The translations under genes and the position numbers were made by a program. From Oceanobacillus caeni (GTDB taxonomy: Bacteria; Bacillota; Bacilli; Bacillales; Amphibacillaceae), in NCBI RefSeq assembly GCF_019037185.1, contig NZ_JAHHXM010000033.1, forward strand, positions 1 to 34,686: a stretch of 34,686 nt of DNA, read 5' to 3'. Below the pieces are notes generated by a model that was not told the DNA's origin, searched no databases, and saw only the letters and a list, made by a program, of their open reading frames with translations. Positions 8,889-18,253 of the stretch are shown piece after piece; the first letter of the stretch is position 1; each line of letters opens with the position of its first letter.

Positions 8889-9031
8889 TTTGGATCTCTC
8901 CTTTTAGGGGTGGTTCCTTTTATCTATCATAAGAATAGTATATATTATTGTATCTGGCTTATCTGTTAAAAATGTCACTTAGTCTATTAATACATCATTA
9001 TGATTAATATAGAACTTATTTCATGAATATG

Positions 9032-10519
9032 TCATTTTTTCTTATTTACTAATTTCACAAATTTATCTTCATACATTTTTCTTTTTGATGGCTGATTATT
9101 TCTGTTATAAAATTCGATGATTCCTGCTAAAGATTCTTCTAACAGTTCTTGATTACGAGTCTTTTCTATCATATTAAATCCTTTTACGTAACATATCTCC
9201 GCCTTATTCAAATCTTGATTAGGTAGATTTTCATAACAGTATGCTAATCGAATATATGTTAGCCCTTTTTCGTCTCTACAGTTCGGAATCTTTTCATAGA
9301 TTGCTAGTGCATCTTGGTAATGCGTAAAAGCAAGTTCTACATTTTCTTGCTCTAAATGATTAAATGCAATTGCCTGTAACGTATTTCCATAGGCTATAGA
9401 ATTTTTACGCCCTTCTTGTTCCAAACTTTGTAAAAACTCATCAAATACTTTCTGTGCTTCACCATAATCTTTTTTATCAGAGTATATTTTTCCTAATGCG
9501 TATAGAAATTGCATGCGAATTTTGGGAAACGCGTTAGATAATGGTAATCCTCTTTCCAGGTATTCCTTTGCCTGATCTAATTTAAACGTCCGGATAGAAA
9601 TAGTACCGATTTTTGAATAAATATAAACAATCATGAAATGACTTTCTTCATATATTTTTAATAATTCGTTCAGTGCTTGTTTGTAATAATTAATTGCTCT
9701 GGGGAAATTCCCCATATTTTCATCAATTTCTGCTAACATTAAAACCGCTTTTGACATGTCTAAAGGATTTTCTTCAGGTAACTTGGCCATTAACTTAATT
9801 GCATCTGTAATTATTTTTCTTGCTTCTTTTAGATCAATATAAAAGTGAATCTCACCTATTTTTAATAATTCCCTAGCCTCTAAACGTTTATTATTATTCA
9901 TTTGATAAGCTTCCATCAATTGTTTGTGTAGCTTTAAGGCACTTTGATAATCTTCTATTTTGATATATATGTCAGATAATTCATAAATAGTTGATAACAG
10001 TACGGGATGAGTTTCAGTTAATGACTCTCTAAAGTAATTCACTGCTTTTTCATACTGTTTCATTCCGTTCTCTATATTTTCTTCCATTAAAGAAACTCTA
10101 GCTAAACTGCTGAAAATCGTTCCATACGTATACGGATCTCGATATTCATGGTTATCTAATACCGCTAATAATTTAGCAAGTTCCATTCGTGCATTAGATT
10201 CTTGACCATACTCCATCTCTAAATAAGCATAATCCAAGTATGTATCAATGATCATTTCTAAATGGTTATTTTCTATTTTTTTTGACAAACGAAGCGACCT
10301 GCGACAATAGTCCCCTGCTTTATCATAATTTTTAACTTTACAATAAAATTTACCTAACGTGCTTAAAGCATAGAATTGCTCTTCGACTGTTAAATTTTGC
10401 TGCTCGAGATGGATTTCCAATTCTTTTATTTTTTCTTTTACCTTTTCTGTATCGCCATCAATAATCGTTTCTCTAATGTCTTCATAATAATCGAGGGGAG
10501 AATCTATTTTCATGATCAT
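9032..10519 (-). CDS. TPR-repeat protein at the end of nar operon 1
   Basis: This is a 495-aa helical protein built almost entirely of tetratricopeptide-like repeats: repeated ~34-40-residue units with the A-x-x-Y/F and A-L-x-x-Y/L patterns, for example NYDKAGDYCRRSLRLSKKI, DYQSALKLHKQLMEAY, NFPRAINYYKQALNELLKIY and NVELAFTHYQDALAIYEKI. There is no signal peptide, membrane segment or helix-turn-helix, so it is a cytoplasmic protein-protein interaction scaffold. Its start follows AGGAAGTG. It lies 41 bp after the membrane cytochrome gene and appears to be the last cistron of nar operon 1. The specific role is unknown. Rap-type or AimR-type peptide receptors have similar repeats, but I see no N-terminal effector domain. 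Confidence 0.8.
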   Translation of the reverse strand: MIMKIDSPLDYYEDIRETIIDGDTEKVKEKIKELEIHLEQQNLTVEEQFYALSTLGKFYCKVKNYDKAGDYCRRSLRLSKKIENNHLEMIIDTYLDYAYLEMEYGQESNARMELAKLLAVLDNHEYRDPYTYGTIFSSLARVSLMEENIENGMKQYEKAVNYFRESLTETHPVLLSTIYELSDIYIKIEDYQSALKLHKQLMEAYQMNNNKRLEARELLKIGEIHFYIDLKEARKIITDAIKLMAKLPEENPLDMSKAVLMLAEIDENMGNFPRAINYYKQALNELLKIYEESHFMIVYIYSKIGTISIRTFKLDQAKEYLERGLPLSNAFPKIRMQFLYALGKIYSDKKDYGEAQKVFDEFLQSLEQEGRKNSIAYGNTLQAIAFNHLEQENVELAFTHYQDALAIYEKIPNCRDEKGLTYIRLAYCYENLPNQDLNKAEICYVKGFNMIEKTRNQELLEESLAGIIEFYNRNNQPSKRKMYEDKFVKLVNKKK

Positions 10520-10560
10520 ACTTTATCACTTCCTGTCTATATATTCTTAATCCGGGGATA

Positions 10561-11037
10561 TTAAAATAACACGTGCAGTGTTATGAGGAAAAACAAAGAG
10601 ATTCCCAATCGTAAATGAATTCTACGTAATTTTCCGGTTGGTTTCATTAGTCTCCACCAACCAGTCATGACCATAAAAATCAAATTAATCAACGCCAATA
10701 ATCCAAAAATCATTTTAATATTGGTAAATGAAAAGCCGTACCAATATCCAATAAAGAAAACATGAATCATAATAATGACAAGCGCAATCGTCCCTGTATA
10801 GCGGTGAAAAGGCATCACTTTTTTAGACAAATTAGCCAGCTTAATTTTCGTTTTCCGATCATCTACATTTCGAATCGTGGAAAATACTGCATTTCTCGTC
10901 CAGTTAAATAAGAAAAATAAAAAACCAATCAATCCGAAAATAATTGGTAACGTTAATTTAGGAAATGAAAAATACGTAACCACTCGAACGATTACAATGA
11001 CCAATAATGCTGTATTCCAATAAAACCATTTACTCAT
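10561..11037 (-). CDS. membrane di-heme cytochrome, ferric-reductase-like
   Basis: This is a 158-aa integral membrane protein with about five hydrophobic helices. Four histidines fall in two pairs, H78/H92 and H141/H155, each H-X13-H and each within a helix (FHRYTG to MIHVFF, and RRIHLRL to TLHVLF). This is the bis-His heme pattern of the ferric reductase/NOX transmembrane domain and implies two stacked b hemes. It has no flavin domain, so it would be an electron-transfer partner and not a complete reductase. AAGGAAG precedes the ATG. It follows narI1 in the same direction across a repeat element. A link to quinol oxidation or to the nitrate reductase is inferred from position. Confidence 0.75.
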   Translation of the reverse strand: MSKWFYWNTALLVIVIVRVVTYFSFPKLTLPIIFGLIGFLFFLFNWTRNAVFSTIRNVDDRKTKIKLANLSKKVMPFHRYTGTIALVIIMIHVFFIGYWYGFSFTNIKMIFGLLALINLIFMVMTGWWRLMKPTGKLRRIHLRLGISLFFLITLHVLF

Positions 11038-11075
11038 GAGAATCTTCCTTTAATGAATTACAATAATAGTATTTC

Positions 11076-11316
11076 GAGGTTGGGAAAAAATGTTTTATCA
11101 AAAGGAAAATCCGAACTTTACAGAAGTTATGGAGTAGATAAACCGCTCCGGAAATATACTTCGCTTTCCGCGGGCGGCTGGTGAGCCTCCTCGCGCTAAC
11201 GCACTGCGGGGTCTCACCCAGGCCTTTTTTCCCGCAGGAGTCTACGTATATTTCCTCCGCTAATTCTGTGGGATTGTTCGATTTTTGAGTTAAACATTTC
11301 GTTATGTCCCAACCTC
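11076..11316. repeat. MITE-like palindromic repeat element, full copy
   Basis: The 241-bp element has perfect 10-bp terminal inverted repeats: GAGGTTGGGA at 11076-11085 and TCCCAACCTC at 11307-11316. Inside, GGAAATATAC (11150-11159) and GTATATTTCC (11246-11255) form a second perfect 10-bp inverted repeat. Within that lies a GC-rich hairpin core (CTTTCCGCGGG to CCCGCAGGAG, with GGTGAG/CTCACC arms). It carries no transposase. It fills nearly all of the gap between narI1 and the cytochrome gene. A degraded copy lies at 31803-31936. The core resembles a dispersed repeat I recall from many Bacillaceae genomes; that is memory, not a search. Confidence 0.8.
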
Positions 11317-11327
11317 TTTTTAGTTTA

Positions 11328-12017
11328 TCAATAACTTTCTTTATTCGTTGGGATTCTTCGTTTATAGATAACATAGCTTCTGCTTAAATAACGAATTGGG
11401 AAGCTAAATGCATGCACCAATCTAGTGAATGGCCAAGCAGCGTATAATGCAAATGTGCAGTAGATGTGTATTTTAAACCAAATAGGTACAGTTGCCATTA
11501 GTTCGGGCTGTACATTAAAAATAAATAAACCTCTCAACCAAGGTGCAATCGTTGTTCTGTAGTCAAACCCATTAGGATCAACATTAAAAGTAGTCGCAAT
11601 AAGTCCAGTTGCAATGGCTAATAGAATAAAAAACAATGATACCCAGTCACTCGGCGAAGTAGTCGCTTTTATCCGTTTCACACTCATTCGACGATAGGTT
11701 AAAAGGAAAATTCCTACAAAAGCAGCAATTCCAGCTGGTACTCCAAAGCTTATGGCTACCATATGATACATATGCTCCGTAATTCCTAAAGCATTATATA
11801 ATCCTACAGGTATAATCAATCCTAATACATGACCACCGAATACGAATATTATTCCCCAATGAAATAATAGTGAACCAATTCTTAGACTTTTTTTCTCTAA
11901 AAATTCACTTGATTTCGTTGTCCATCCGAATTGGTCTTTTTGATAACGATAAATATGTCCACCAATAAAAATGGTTAATATAATATATGGAAATATTCCC
12001 CATAATAGCAAATCCAT
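11328..12017 (-). CDS. narI: respiratory nitrate reductase gamma subunit NarI (copy 1)
   Basis: NarI is the membrane cytochrome b that oxidises quinol and passes electrons to NarH. The 229-aa protein has five helices. Its heme ligands are visible as H53 and H63 (LFHWGIIFVFGGH) and H184 and H202 (KIHIYCTF, RLVHAFSFP). The spacings of 10 and 18 residues are those of E. coli NarI (56/66 and 187/205). It starts 12 bp after narJ. Its stop is followed within 12 bp by the repeat element. Confidence 0.96.
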   Translation of the reverse strand: MDLLLWGIFPYIILTIFIGGHIYRYQKDQFGWTTKSSEFLEKKSLRIGSLLFHWGIIFVFGGHVLGLIIPVGLYNALGITEHMYHMVAISFGVPAGIAAFVGIFLLTYRRMSVKRIKATTSPSDWVSLFFILLAIATGLIATTFNVDPNGFDYRTTIAPWLRGLFIFNVQPELMATVPIWFKIHIYCTFALYAAWPFTRLVHAFSFPIRYLSRSYVIYKRRIPTNKESY

Positions 12018-12029
12018 CTTTATCCCCTC

Positions 12030-12539
12030 CTAATATTGAGCTGAAAACGTAAGCTCGAGCGCATCAAATAAAAGAGAGTAGAAACTATCTTGTTCCTTTA
12101 ATTTGCCGTGGATTTCAGCTATTGCTTTATCATGCATTTGAAGCAATTCATTACTTATTTCCACAGGAACATGAGCACAAAATTCTAACATGAGTGGTAA
12201 ATAATCTGGCAATTCTTTATCTGTTACGTCAAAACCATGTGCCTCGTAATATTTTTTTAGTTTTAATAGCTCTAATCCTCGTTCTCTTTGCTCGCCTAAT
12301 TTTAAATAGGTCACATAAAGGTTCGTTAGTTTTCCAAAATCAAAATGCTCTATATAATGGGTCACCCAATCATCTAATGATCTACCTTCAATTTCTTGAA
12401 TGAAACTCAATACCTTTTCCTTAAAACAGTCTTCTTCGGTCTCTTCTATTTCTTTCTTAAGTTCAGGTAACATATTTTTTAGTTCTTCACTTGGATAGGA
12501 TAAAAGAAAGGAAATCATTTGATAGTTAAATGAGTTCAT
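12030..12539 (-). CDS. narJ: nitrate reductase molybdenum cofactor assembly chaperone NarJ (copy 1)
   Basis: NarJ is a cytoplasmic chaperone that binds NarG and is needed for cofactor insertion and membrane docking; it is not part of the final enzyme. The protein shows the TorD/NarJ-type all-helical pattern: FLLSYPSEEL near the start, LYVTYLKLGEQRERGLELLKLKKYYEAHG in the middle, and ELPDYLPLMLEFCAHVP. Two ATGs adjoin (12542 and 12539). I use 12539, seven bases after GGAGG; the alternative adds one Met. The longer upstream reading has no ribosome site. Length is about 169 aa. Confidence 0.93.
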   Translation of the reverse strand: MNSFNYQMISFLLSYPSEELKNMLPELKKEIEETEEDCFKEKVLSFIQEIEGRSLDDWVTHYIEHFDFGKLTNLYVTYLKLGEQRERGLELLKLKKYYEAHGFDVTDKELPDYLPLMLEFCAHVPVEISNELLQMHDKAIAEIHGKLKEQDSFYSLLFDALELTFSAQY

Positions 12540-12602
12540 CATCAAACCTCCTCTTATAGATAGGATGATAGAATTTGGGTTTTCTATCATCCCTTCAAAT
12601 AA

Positions 12603-14075
12603 TTAATGCAATACACCACAACTTCCTGGTCCCCCAGCAAAGTCTAAGCCACATGCGCCTTGTTCTACGTATAGATCCGCTACTTCTTCTTTATGACTCT
12701 TGGGAATAACAAATCGATCATCATATTTTGCAATAGCTAATAAACGATACATTTCTTTGATTGCTTTTTCCGTTAAACCAAGCTCTGAAATGATGTCTTT
12801 ATCAAAATCTTTACCAGTCTGTTCTGCTCTCATAAAGCTGCGCATCACTGCCATTTTCTTAAGTACCGTACGAATATGGCCTGTGTCTCCTGCAGTCAAC
12901 AGGTTAGCAAGGTATTCAATCGGAATACGCATTTCATCAATTGCTGGGAAAATATCAGCAGTATCAGCTGTACTTCCCTGTCCTTCAATCATGTTCATAA
13001 TAGGACTTAATGGTGGAATATACCAAACCATTGGCATCGTTCTATATTCTGGATGTAATGGCAAAGCAATCTTCCAATCAATAATCATTTTATAAAGTGG
13101 AGATTGTTGTGCAGCTTCAATCCAGTCCATTGGAATTCCATCTTTCTTCGCTTGCTTAATAACTTCTGGATCGTTTGGATCTAGGAAAATGTTTAATTGA
13201 GCATTGTACAGTTCTTTTTCATCTTCAACGGACGCCGCTTCCAATACACGATCTACATCATAAAGCATGATACCGATATAACGGATACGACCCACACAAG
13301 TTTCTGCACAAATCGTTGGTTGACCATTTTCAATTCTTGGGAAACACATGGTACATTTTTCTGCTTTATTTGTTTTCCAGTTAAAATACACTTTTTTATA
13401 TGGACAAGAAGTTGTACAATGTCTCCAAGCACGGCAGGCATTTTGGTCAACAAGTACAATACCATCTTCATCTCGTTTGTACATGGCACCAGATGGACAA
13501 GATGACACACATGGTGCATTAATGCAATGTTCGCAAATACGTGGAAGATACATCATAAATACTTCTTCAAATTCTGTTTTAATAGATTCTTCCATTTGAA
13601 TAACGTTAGGATCACGCAAACCAGTAATATGTCCTCCAGCTAAGTCATCTTCCCAGTTTGGTCCCCATTCAAGATCCATGAATTCACCAGTGATAGCTGA
13701 TTTTGCACGGGCAACAGGTTGGTGGTTTCTTTCCTTACTGTTTGTTAGAGTTTCATAATCATAGTTCCATGGTTCATAGTAATCATCCATTTCTGGTTGA
13801 TTCGGATTGTAAAACAAATTCATTAATCGATTCGTTTTAGAGCCTGATTTCAACCGTAATTCACCATTATGAAGCTCCCAGCCACCTTTATATTTTTCTT
13901 GGTCTTCCCATTGTTTTGGGTAACCAACGCCTGGTTTCGTTTCTACGTTATTAAAATACATGTATTCTGCACCCGGACGATTGGTCCATGTATTTTTACA
14001 TGTCACACTACATGTATGACAACCAATACATTTATCCAAATTCATTACCATTCCGACTTGCGCTTTAATCCTCAA
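12603..14075 (-). CDS. narH: respiratory nitrate reductase beta subunit NarH (copy 1)
   Basis: NarH is the iron-sulfur subunit that carries electrons from NarI to NarG. Four cysteine groups are visible: CIGCHTCSVTC (16-26), CEHCINAPCVSSCP, CRAWRHCTTSCP and the pair CTMC/CAETC. The Trp in CRAW marks the 3Fe-4S cluster of NarH-type proteins. Length 490 aa is typical. The start is a TTG that overlaps the last 11 bases of narG1 and is preceded by a perfect AAGGAGGT eight bases away, so translation is coupled to NarG. The same arrangement occurs at narH2. Confidence 0.96.
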   Translation of the reverse strand: MRIKAQVGMVMNLDKCIGCHTCSVTCKNTWTNRPGAEYMYFNNVETKPGVGYPKQWEDQEKYKGGWELHNGELRLKSGSKTNRLMNLFYNPNQPEMDDYYEPWNYDYETLTNSKERNHQPVARAKSAITGEFMDLEWGPNWEDDLAGGHITGLRDPNVIQMEESIKTEFEEVFMMYLPRICEHCINAPCVSSCPSGAMYKRDEDGIVLVDQNACRAWRHCTTSCPYKKVYFNWKTNKAEKCTMCFPRIENGQPTICAETCVGRIRYIGIMLYDVDRVLEAASVEDEKELYNAQLNIFLDPNDPEVIKQAKKDGIPMDWIEAAQQSPLYKMIIDWKIALPLHPEYRTMPMVWYIPPLSPIMNMIEGQGSTADTADIFPAIDEMRIPIEYLANLLTAGDTGHIRTVLKKMAVMRSFMRAEQTGKDFDKDIISELGLTEKAIKEMYRLLAIAKYDDRFVIPKSHKEEVADLYVEQGACGLDFAGGPGSCGVLH

Positions 14076-17000
14076 GCCAATCTACCTCCTTCATTTTACG
14101 GATTACTACATTTAGGTCTCGTTGGTTTCCTGTTGGTCCATAATAGTTAAATCCGTAACTTAATTGTGCATAACCACCAATCATATGAGTTGGTTTAACA
14201 TGAATACGAGTTGGACTATTATGTGTACCACCACGGTTTTTCGTTAGGTTAGTTCCTGGTGTATGAATATGACGATCCTGTGCGTGGTGCATAAATGCCA
14301 TCGTTCTAGGGATGCGGTGAGAAACAACCGCTCTTGCTACGACAACACCGTTTCTATTGAAACATTCAATCCAATCATTATCTTCTACATCAATTTCAGC
14401 CGCATCATCTTTATTTAGCCAAATGGTTGGCCCACCACGGAATAGTGTTAACATTGGCTGTGCATCAAAGTACATACTATGGATGGACCATTTGTTATGT
14501 GGGGTTAAGTAATTTAATGTTATTTCCTTCCCTTCCACATCAGGGCGTTTGGCATTAAATGGTTTCTGATTCAAAATTGGTTTAAATGTTGCAAACGACT
14601 CACCAAATTCTTTCATCATTTCGTGATCGACAAAGTAAGACTGACGACCTGTTATGGTTCGAAATGGAATCATTCTCTCAATATTGGTTGTAAAAGGAGA
14701 GTACCTTCTTCCACCTTTTTCCGATCCACTGAATGCTGGTGATGTAATAACCGTTTTAGGTTGGGCGGTTATCGTTTCAAACGTAAATAATTCTTCTTCT
14801 CTCTCTTCAGCCAAATCTCTCAATTGTAGGTTTGTTTTTTCTTCTAAAGCTTCCCATGCTTTGACAGCAACTTTTCCATTTGTTGTTGATGAGAGCATTA
14901 AAACAGCATCACATGCGTCTTTTGCATTCGTAATATTAGGACAACCATCGGCAATAGAACCATTATCAATGGTGCCAAATGTGCGTTTTGCTTGTTCATA
15001 TTCTTTTTCCATGGACCAATTGATTCCTTTACCGCCATACGCCCCTGTTGCAATATTAGGACCAAGAGATATCATTTTGTTATAAATATTTTTATAATCT
15101 CGTTCCACTACATGGATTTGTGGCATGGTTTTACCTGGGATTGGTTCGCAATCTCCCTTAGACCAATCTTTGATTTCCCCATATGGTTGTGCCATTTCTG
15201 CTTTCGTATCATGATTTAATGGAGTAGCAACAATTTCTTTTATCATATCCATGTCGATTTCTTCCGCTAAATCAGAAACACCTTTAGCTAATGCTTTGAA
15301 AATATCCCAGTCTGATTTCGCTTCCCAAGGAGATGAGATGGCTGCGTTAAATGGATGAACAAATGGATGCATGTCTGTACTTGATAAATCGTGTTTTTCA
15401 TACCAAGTAGACGCTGGCAAAATAACATCAGAATATAAAGCTGTACCTGCCATCCGGAAATCAAGATTAATAAGAAGATCTACTTTTCCTTCAGGGGCTT
15501 CCTCCCGCCATGTAATTTCCTCTGGGCGGATACTGTCTTCATCATCATTTAGTACACCATGTTGAGCTCCAAGTAAGTGTTTCAAGAAATACTCATGCCC
15601 TTTTCCGGAACTTGAAATTAAGTTTGCTCTCCAAACAAATAAGTTTCTCGGGAAGTTCACCGGATTATCTGGATCTTCAATCGCGAATTGTAATTCCTTT
15701 TCTTTTAATTGTTTTGCAACATAATTTCCAATTTGTTCGGTGGTTTCATTACCTGCTTCCACCGCTTCGTTGTATAAATCAATTCCGTTTTTATTAAATG
15801 TAGGATAAGAAGGTAACCATCCTAACCGTGCAGCTAAAACATTGTAGTCTGCTGGATGTTCATACCTAGACTTTTCAACCGTTGCACTTGTAAGTTCACT
15901 AATTGGTGTTTCTTCATAACGCCATTGATCTGTGGCAAAATAAAAGAAAGAAGTACCATTTTGAAATTTCGCCGGTCCGCTCCAGTCTTTTGCAGATTGA
16001 ATGGTAGACCATCCTTCTACGGGACGTAATTTTTCCTGTCCTACATAGTGGGCCCAGCCACCACCATTCACACCTTGTGCTCCAACCATAAGTATTAGGT
16101 TAACAATGGCACGGTAAATCGTATCGGAATGGTACCAGTGGTTAATTCCGGCTCCCATAATAATCATGGAACGACCCTTAGTATCTATTGCATTCTGAGC
16201 AAATTCGCGAGCAATCTTAATGACTAAGTTTCGATCAACTCCAGTAATTTGTTCTTGCCATGCTGGTGAAAATGGTGCGACCTCATCATAAGACGCGGCA
16301 ACCTCTCCACCAATGCCCCGATCAATTCCATAATTCGCTAGCATTAAGTCGTAAACAGTTGCAATGTATTCGGTTTTTCCTTGGATTTCTATTTTTTTAA
16401 CCGGAACTGCACGAGATAAAACCTTTCTCGTTTCCGCATCAAAGTATGGCATATTTACGAGAACAACTTCATCTTCCATTCCAAGAAAACTTAAAATAGG
16501 TTTAATTTTTTCATTTGTATTTTCATCAATTAGTTTTAAATTCCATTTTCCTTTCTCATCCCAACGAGAGCCCATCGTACCATGTGGAATGGAAAATCCT
16601 TCAGTAAGACTGTTGTACATCGCTGGTTTCCATTCATTATTTTCAGATTCAATTCCTAAATCTTTTGCATGTAAAAATCGATCTGCAGTAAAAGCTCCAT
16701 TTTCTTTTTTTAATCGAACGGAAAATGGGAAATCTGTGTATGTCAGAGCGTAATCTTCAAAGTAAGGAGTCATGTTTTTATGATAGAATTCATTTAAAAT
16801 AACATGCCCCATCGCCATTGCCACTGCACCATCTGTCCCTTGTTTAACAGATAACCAGTCATCAGCAAATTTTGTTGATTCTGCATAGTCTGGACTAACT
16901 GAGACAACTTTTGTTCCTTTATACCTTGCCTCAACTAAAAAGTGAGCATCCGGTGTACGTGTTAGTGGAACATTAGAACCCCATGTCATAATATAACTAG

Positions 17001-17748
17001 AATTAAACCAATCTGAGCTTTCAGGAACATCCGTTTGATCTCCCCAAATTTGCGGAGATGCTGGCGGTAAATCAGCATACCAATCATAAAAACTTAACAT
17101 TTGCCCACCTAGTAAATGCATAAACCGGCTGCCAGATGCGTAACTAAGCATAGACATCGCTGGAATTGGTGAAAAACCAACATTTCGGTCCGGACCATAT
17201 TTCACAACAGTATAAAGGCAAGATGCTGCTATAAGTTTCGTTACTTCTTCCCAATCTGCACGAACTAATCCGCCTTTTCCTCTTGCTTGCTTATAGGATT
17301 TAGCTTTTTCTTTATCTTCTACAATACTCTTCCAAGCTTCTAGTGGATTGTCATGTACTTCTAAAGCTTCTCTCCATAAGTCGAGTAATCTTTTTCTAAC
17401 ATACGGATATTTCACACGTAATGGACTATAAATATACCAAGAAAAACTGGCCCCTCTTGGACAACCGCGGGGTTCAAATTCTGGCATGTCAGGTCCTGTC
17501 GTCGGATAATCCAATGCTTGACCTTCCCATGTAACAATTCCGTCTTTCACGTAAATATTCCAGCTACATGAACCAGTACAGTTCACACCATGTGTTGAAC
17601 GGATGACTTTATCATGTTGCCACCTTCTGCGATAAACGTTCTCCCAATCTCGATTACCTTCTTGTAATTGACTATGTTTATTAGAATACGTTTCTTTTGG
17701 TTTTAAATAATTTAGTCGTTGCCAAAGTGGAGACGGCTTCTTCCCCAT
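14065..17748 (-). CDS. narG: respiratory nitrate reductase alpha subunit NarG (copy 1)
   Basis: NarG is the catalytic Mo-bisMGD subunit reducing nitrate to nitrite at the inner membrane face. At 1227 aa it is full length. The FS0 cluster ligands are H53, C57, C61 (HGVNCTGSC) and C96 (RGCPRG). The Mo-ligand region YADLPPASPQIWGDQTDVPES and the MGD-binding segments (TWGSNVPLTRTPDAHF, MGAGINHWYHSD, GVNGGGWAHYVGQEKLRP) are intact. I start at ATG 17748, nine bases after GGAGGG. The reading frame continues 279 bp upstream into the promoter and a repeat, but that part is not NarG-like. An FNR box lies 67 bp upstream of the ATG. Confidence 0.97.
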   Translation of the reverse strand: MGKKPSPLWQRLNYLKPKETYSNKHSQLQEGNRDWENVYRRRWQHDKVIRSTHGVNCTGSCSWNIYVKDGIVTWEGQALDYPTTGPDMPEFEPRGCPRGASFSWYIYSPLRVKYPYVRKRLLDLWREALEVHDNPLEAWKSIVEDKEKAKSYKQARGKGGLVRADWEEVTKLIAASCLYTVVKYGPDRNVGFSPIPAMSMLSYASGSRFMHLLGGQMLSFYDWYADLPPASPQIWGDQTDVPESSDWFNSSYIMTWGSNVPLTRTPDAHFLVEARYKGTKVVSVSPDYAESTKFADDWLSVKQGTDGAVAMAMGHVILNEFYHKNMTPYFEDYALTYTDFPFSVRLKKENGAFTADRFLHAKDLGIESENNEWKPAMYNSLTEGFSIPHGTMGSRWDEKGKWNLKLIDENTNEKIKPILSFLGMEDEVVLVNMPYFDAETRKVLSRAVPVKKIEIQGKTEYIATVYDLMLANYGIDRGIGGEVAASYDEVAPFSPAWQEQITGVDRNLVIKIAREFAQNAIDTKGRSMIIMGAGINHWYHSDTIYRAIVNLILMVGAQGVNGGGWAHYVGQEKLRPVEGWSTIQSAKDWSGPAKFQNGTSFFYFATDQWRYEETPISELTSATVEKSRYEHPADYNVLAARLGWLPSYPTFNKNGIDLYNEAVEAGNETTEQIGNYVAKQLKEKELQFAIEDPDNPVNFPRNLFVWRANLISSSGKGHEYFLKHLLGAQHGVLNDDEDSIRPEEITWREEAPEGKVDLLINLDFRMAGTALYSDVILPASTWYEKHDLSSTDMHPFVHPFNAAISSPWEAKSDWDIFKALAKGVSDLAEEIDMDMIKEIVATPLNHDTKAEMAQPYGEIKDWSKGDCEPIPGKTMPQIHVVERDYKNIYNKMISLGPNIATGAYGGKGINWSMEKEYEQAKRTFGTIDNGSIADGCPNITNAKDACDAVLMLSSTTNGKVAVKAWEALEEKTNLQLRDLAEEREEELFTFETITAQPKTVITSPAFSGSEKGGRRYSPFTTNIERMIPFRTITGRQSYFVDHEMMKEFGESFATFKPILNQKPFNAKRPDVEGKEITLNYLTPHNKWSIHSMYFDAQPMLTLFRGGPTIWLNKDDAAEIDVEDNDWIECFNRNGVVVARAVVSHRIPRTMAFMHHAQDRHIHTPGTNLTKNRGGTHNSPTRIHVKPTHMIGGYAQLSYGFNYYGPTGNQRDLNVVIRKMKEVDWLED

Positions 17749-17781
17749 TGTGATCCCTCCAGTAAAATACTCATTCTTTCT

Positions 17782-17830
17782 ATGTACATTAAAGCATTTC
17801 ATTTTATCCTGCGTTGTGAAAAACATCACA
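17782..17830 (-). promoter_or_regulatory. FNR-type promoter of nar operon 1
   Basis: TGTGA-AAAACA-TCACA at 17815-17830 matches the CRP/FNR consensus perfectly in both half-sites. On the - strand a -10 hexamer TTTAAT (5/6) occupies 17788-17793. Its centre is 32 bp from the centre of the box, which places the box at -41.5 (class II activation). The transcript would begin near 17781, leaving a short leader before the narG1 ATG. Confidence 0.85.
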
Positions 17831-17867
17831 CCTTTATGCACTGTCAAATTTTGGTCAAATTTGGAAC

Positions 17868-18193
17868 AAAAGCACAAGCGCCCGTTTAGCGACGTACGGA
17901 CTGCGCCTGGCCATGCCAGGTGGTCCGATGTTGCCGCGCAAAGCGGCGGTTTTAATCGGACATTCCACTTCCGTAGGAGATAAAGGAAACATGCCCCTTC
18001 ATAGGGGTATGCCGACGTTGGCCGCAAAGGCCGTACTTAGTCGGCCTTCCTTTAGTACTTTGAGTCGATGTTGACTTTCACCGCAAGGGTATAAGTGCGA
18101 CTAAGCCTCTGGTTTCACCAATCGGCAAGTCTTCTTTATCGCACGGAGGTGAAGGAAGTCTCGCTACGGCTTTAGCGCTGGAGCTAGACGTGG
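17868..18193 (-). repeat. GC-rich dispersed repeat between the narG1 and narK promoters
   Basis: A block of about 326 bp is markedly richer in G and C than its flanks and contains no convincing gene. Read on the - strand it begins GTCTAGCTCCAGCGC and ends GGGCGCTTGTGCTTTTGTTC, with several hairpins inside (for example GGCCGACTAAG/CTTAGTCGGCC-like arms near 18025-18050). I recall elements with these ends scattered through Bacillaceae genomes; this is memory only. It shares ATAAAGAAGACTT (18127-18139) and TTAGTCGCACTTAT (18091-18104), both on the - strand, with the repeats at 29385-29759. It separates the two divergent FNR boxes by over 400 bp. Confidence 0.7.
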
Positions 18194-18253
18194 CTAATTT
18201 TATAATAAGGATTTTCTCTCTTTCCCGTTTATTCATAAAAACGTCACAAATTA

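Noticed and set aside
11030-11374. 114-codon frame on the - strand between narI1 and the cytochrome gene
   Set aside because: It spans the palindromic element and overlaps both neighbours in other frames; no ribosome site or domain.
13197-13599. Several + strand frames of 80-130 codons opposite narH and narG
   Set aside because: They are antisense shadows of well-conserved genes, without ribosome sites or domains.
17749-18027. N-terminal extension of NarG1 by 93 codons
   Set aside because: It reads through the FNR promoter and the GC-rich repeat; the NarG family starts at the ATG with GGAGGG upstream.
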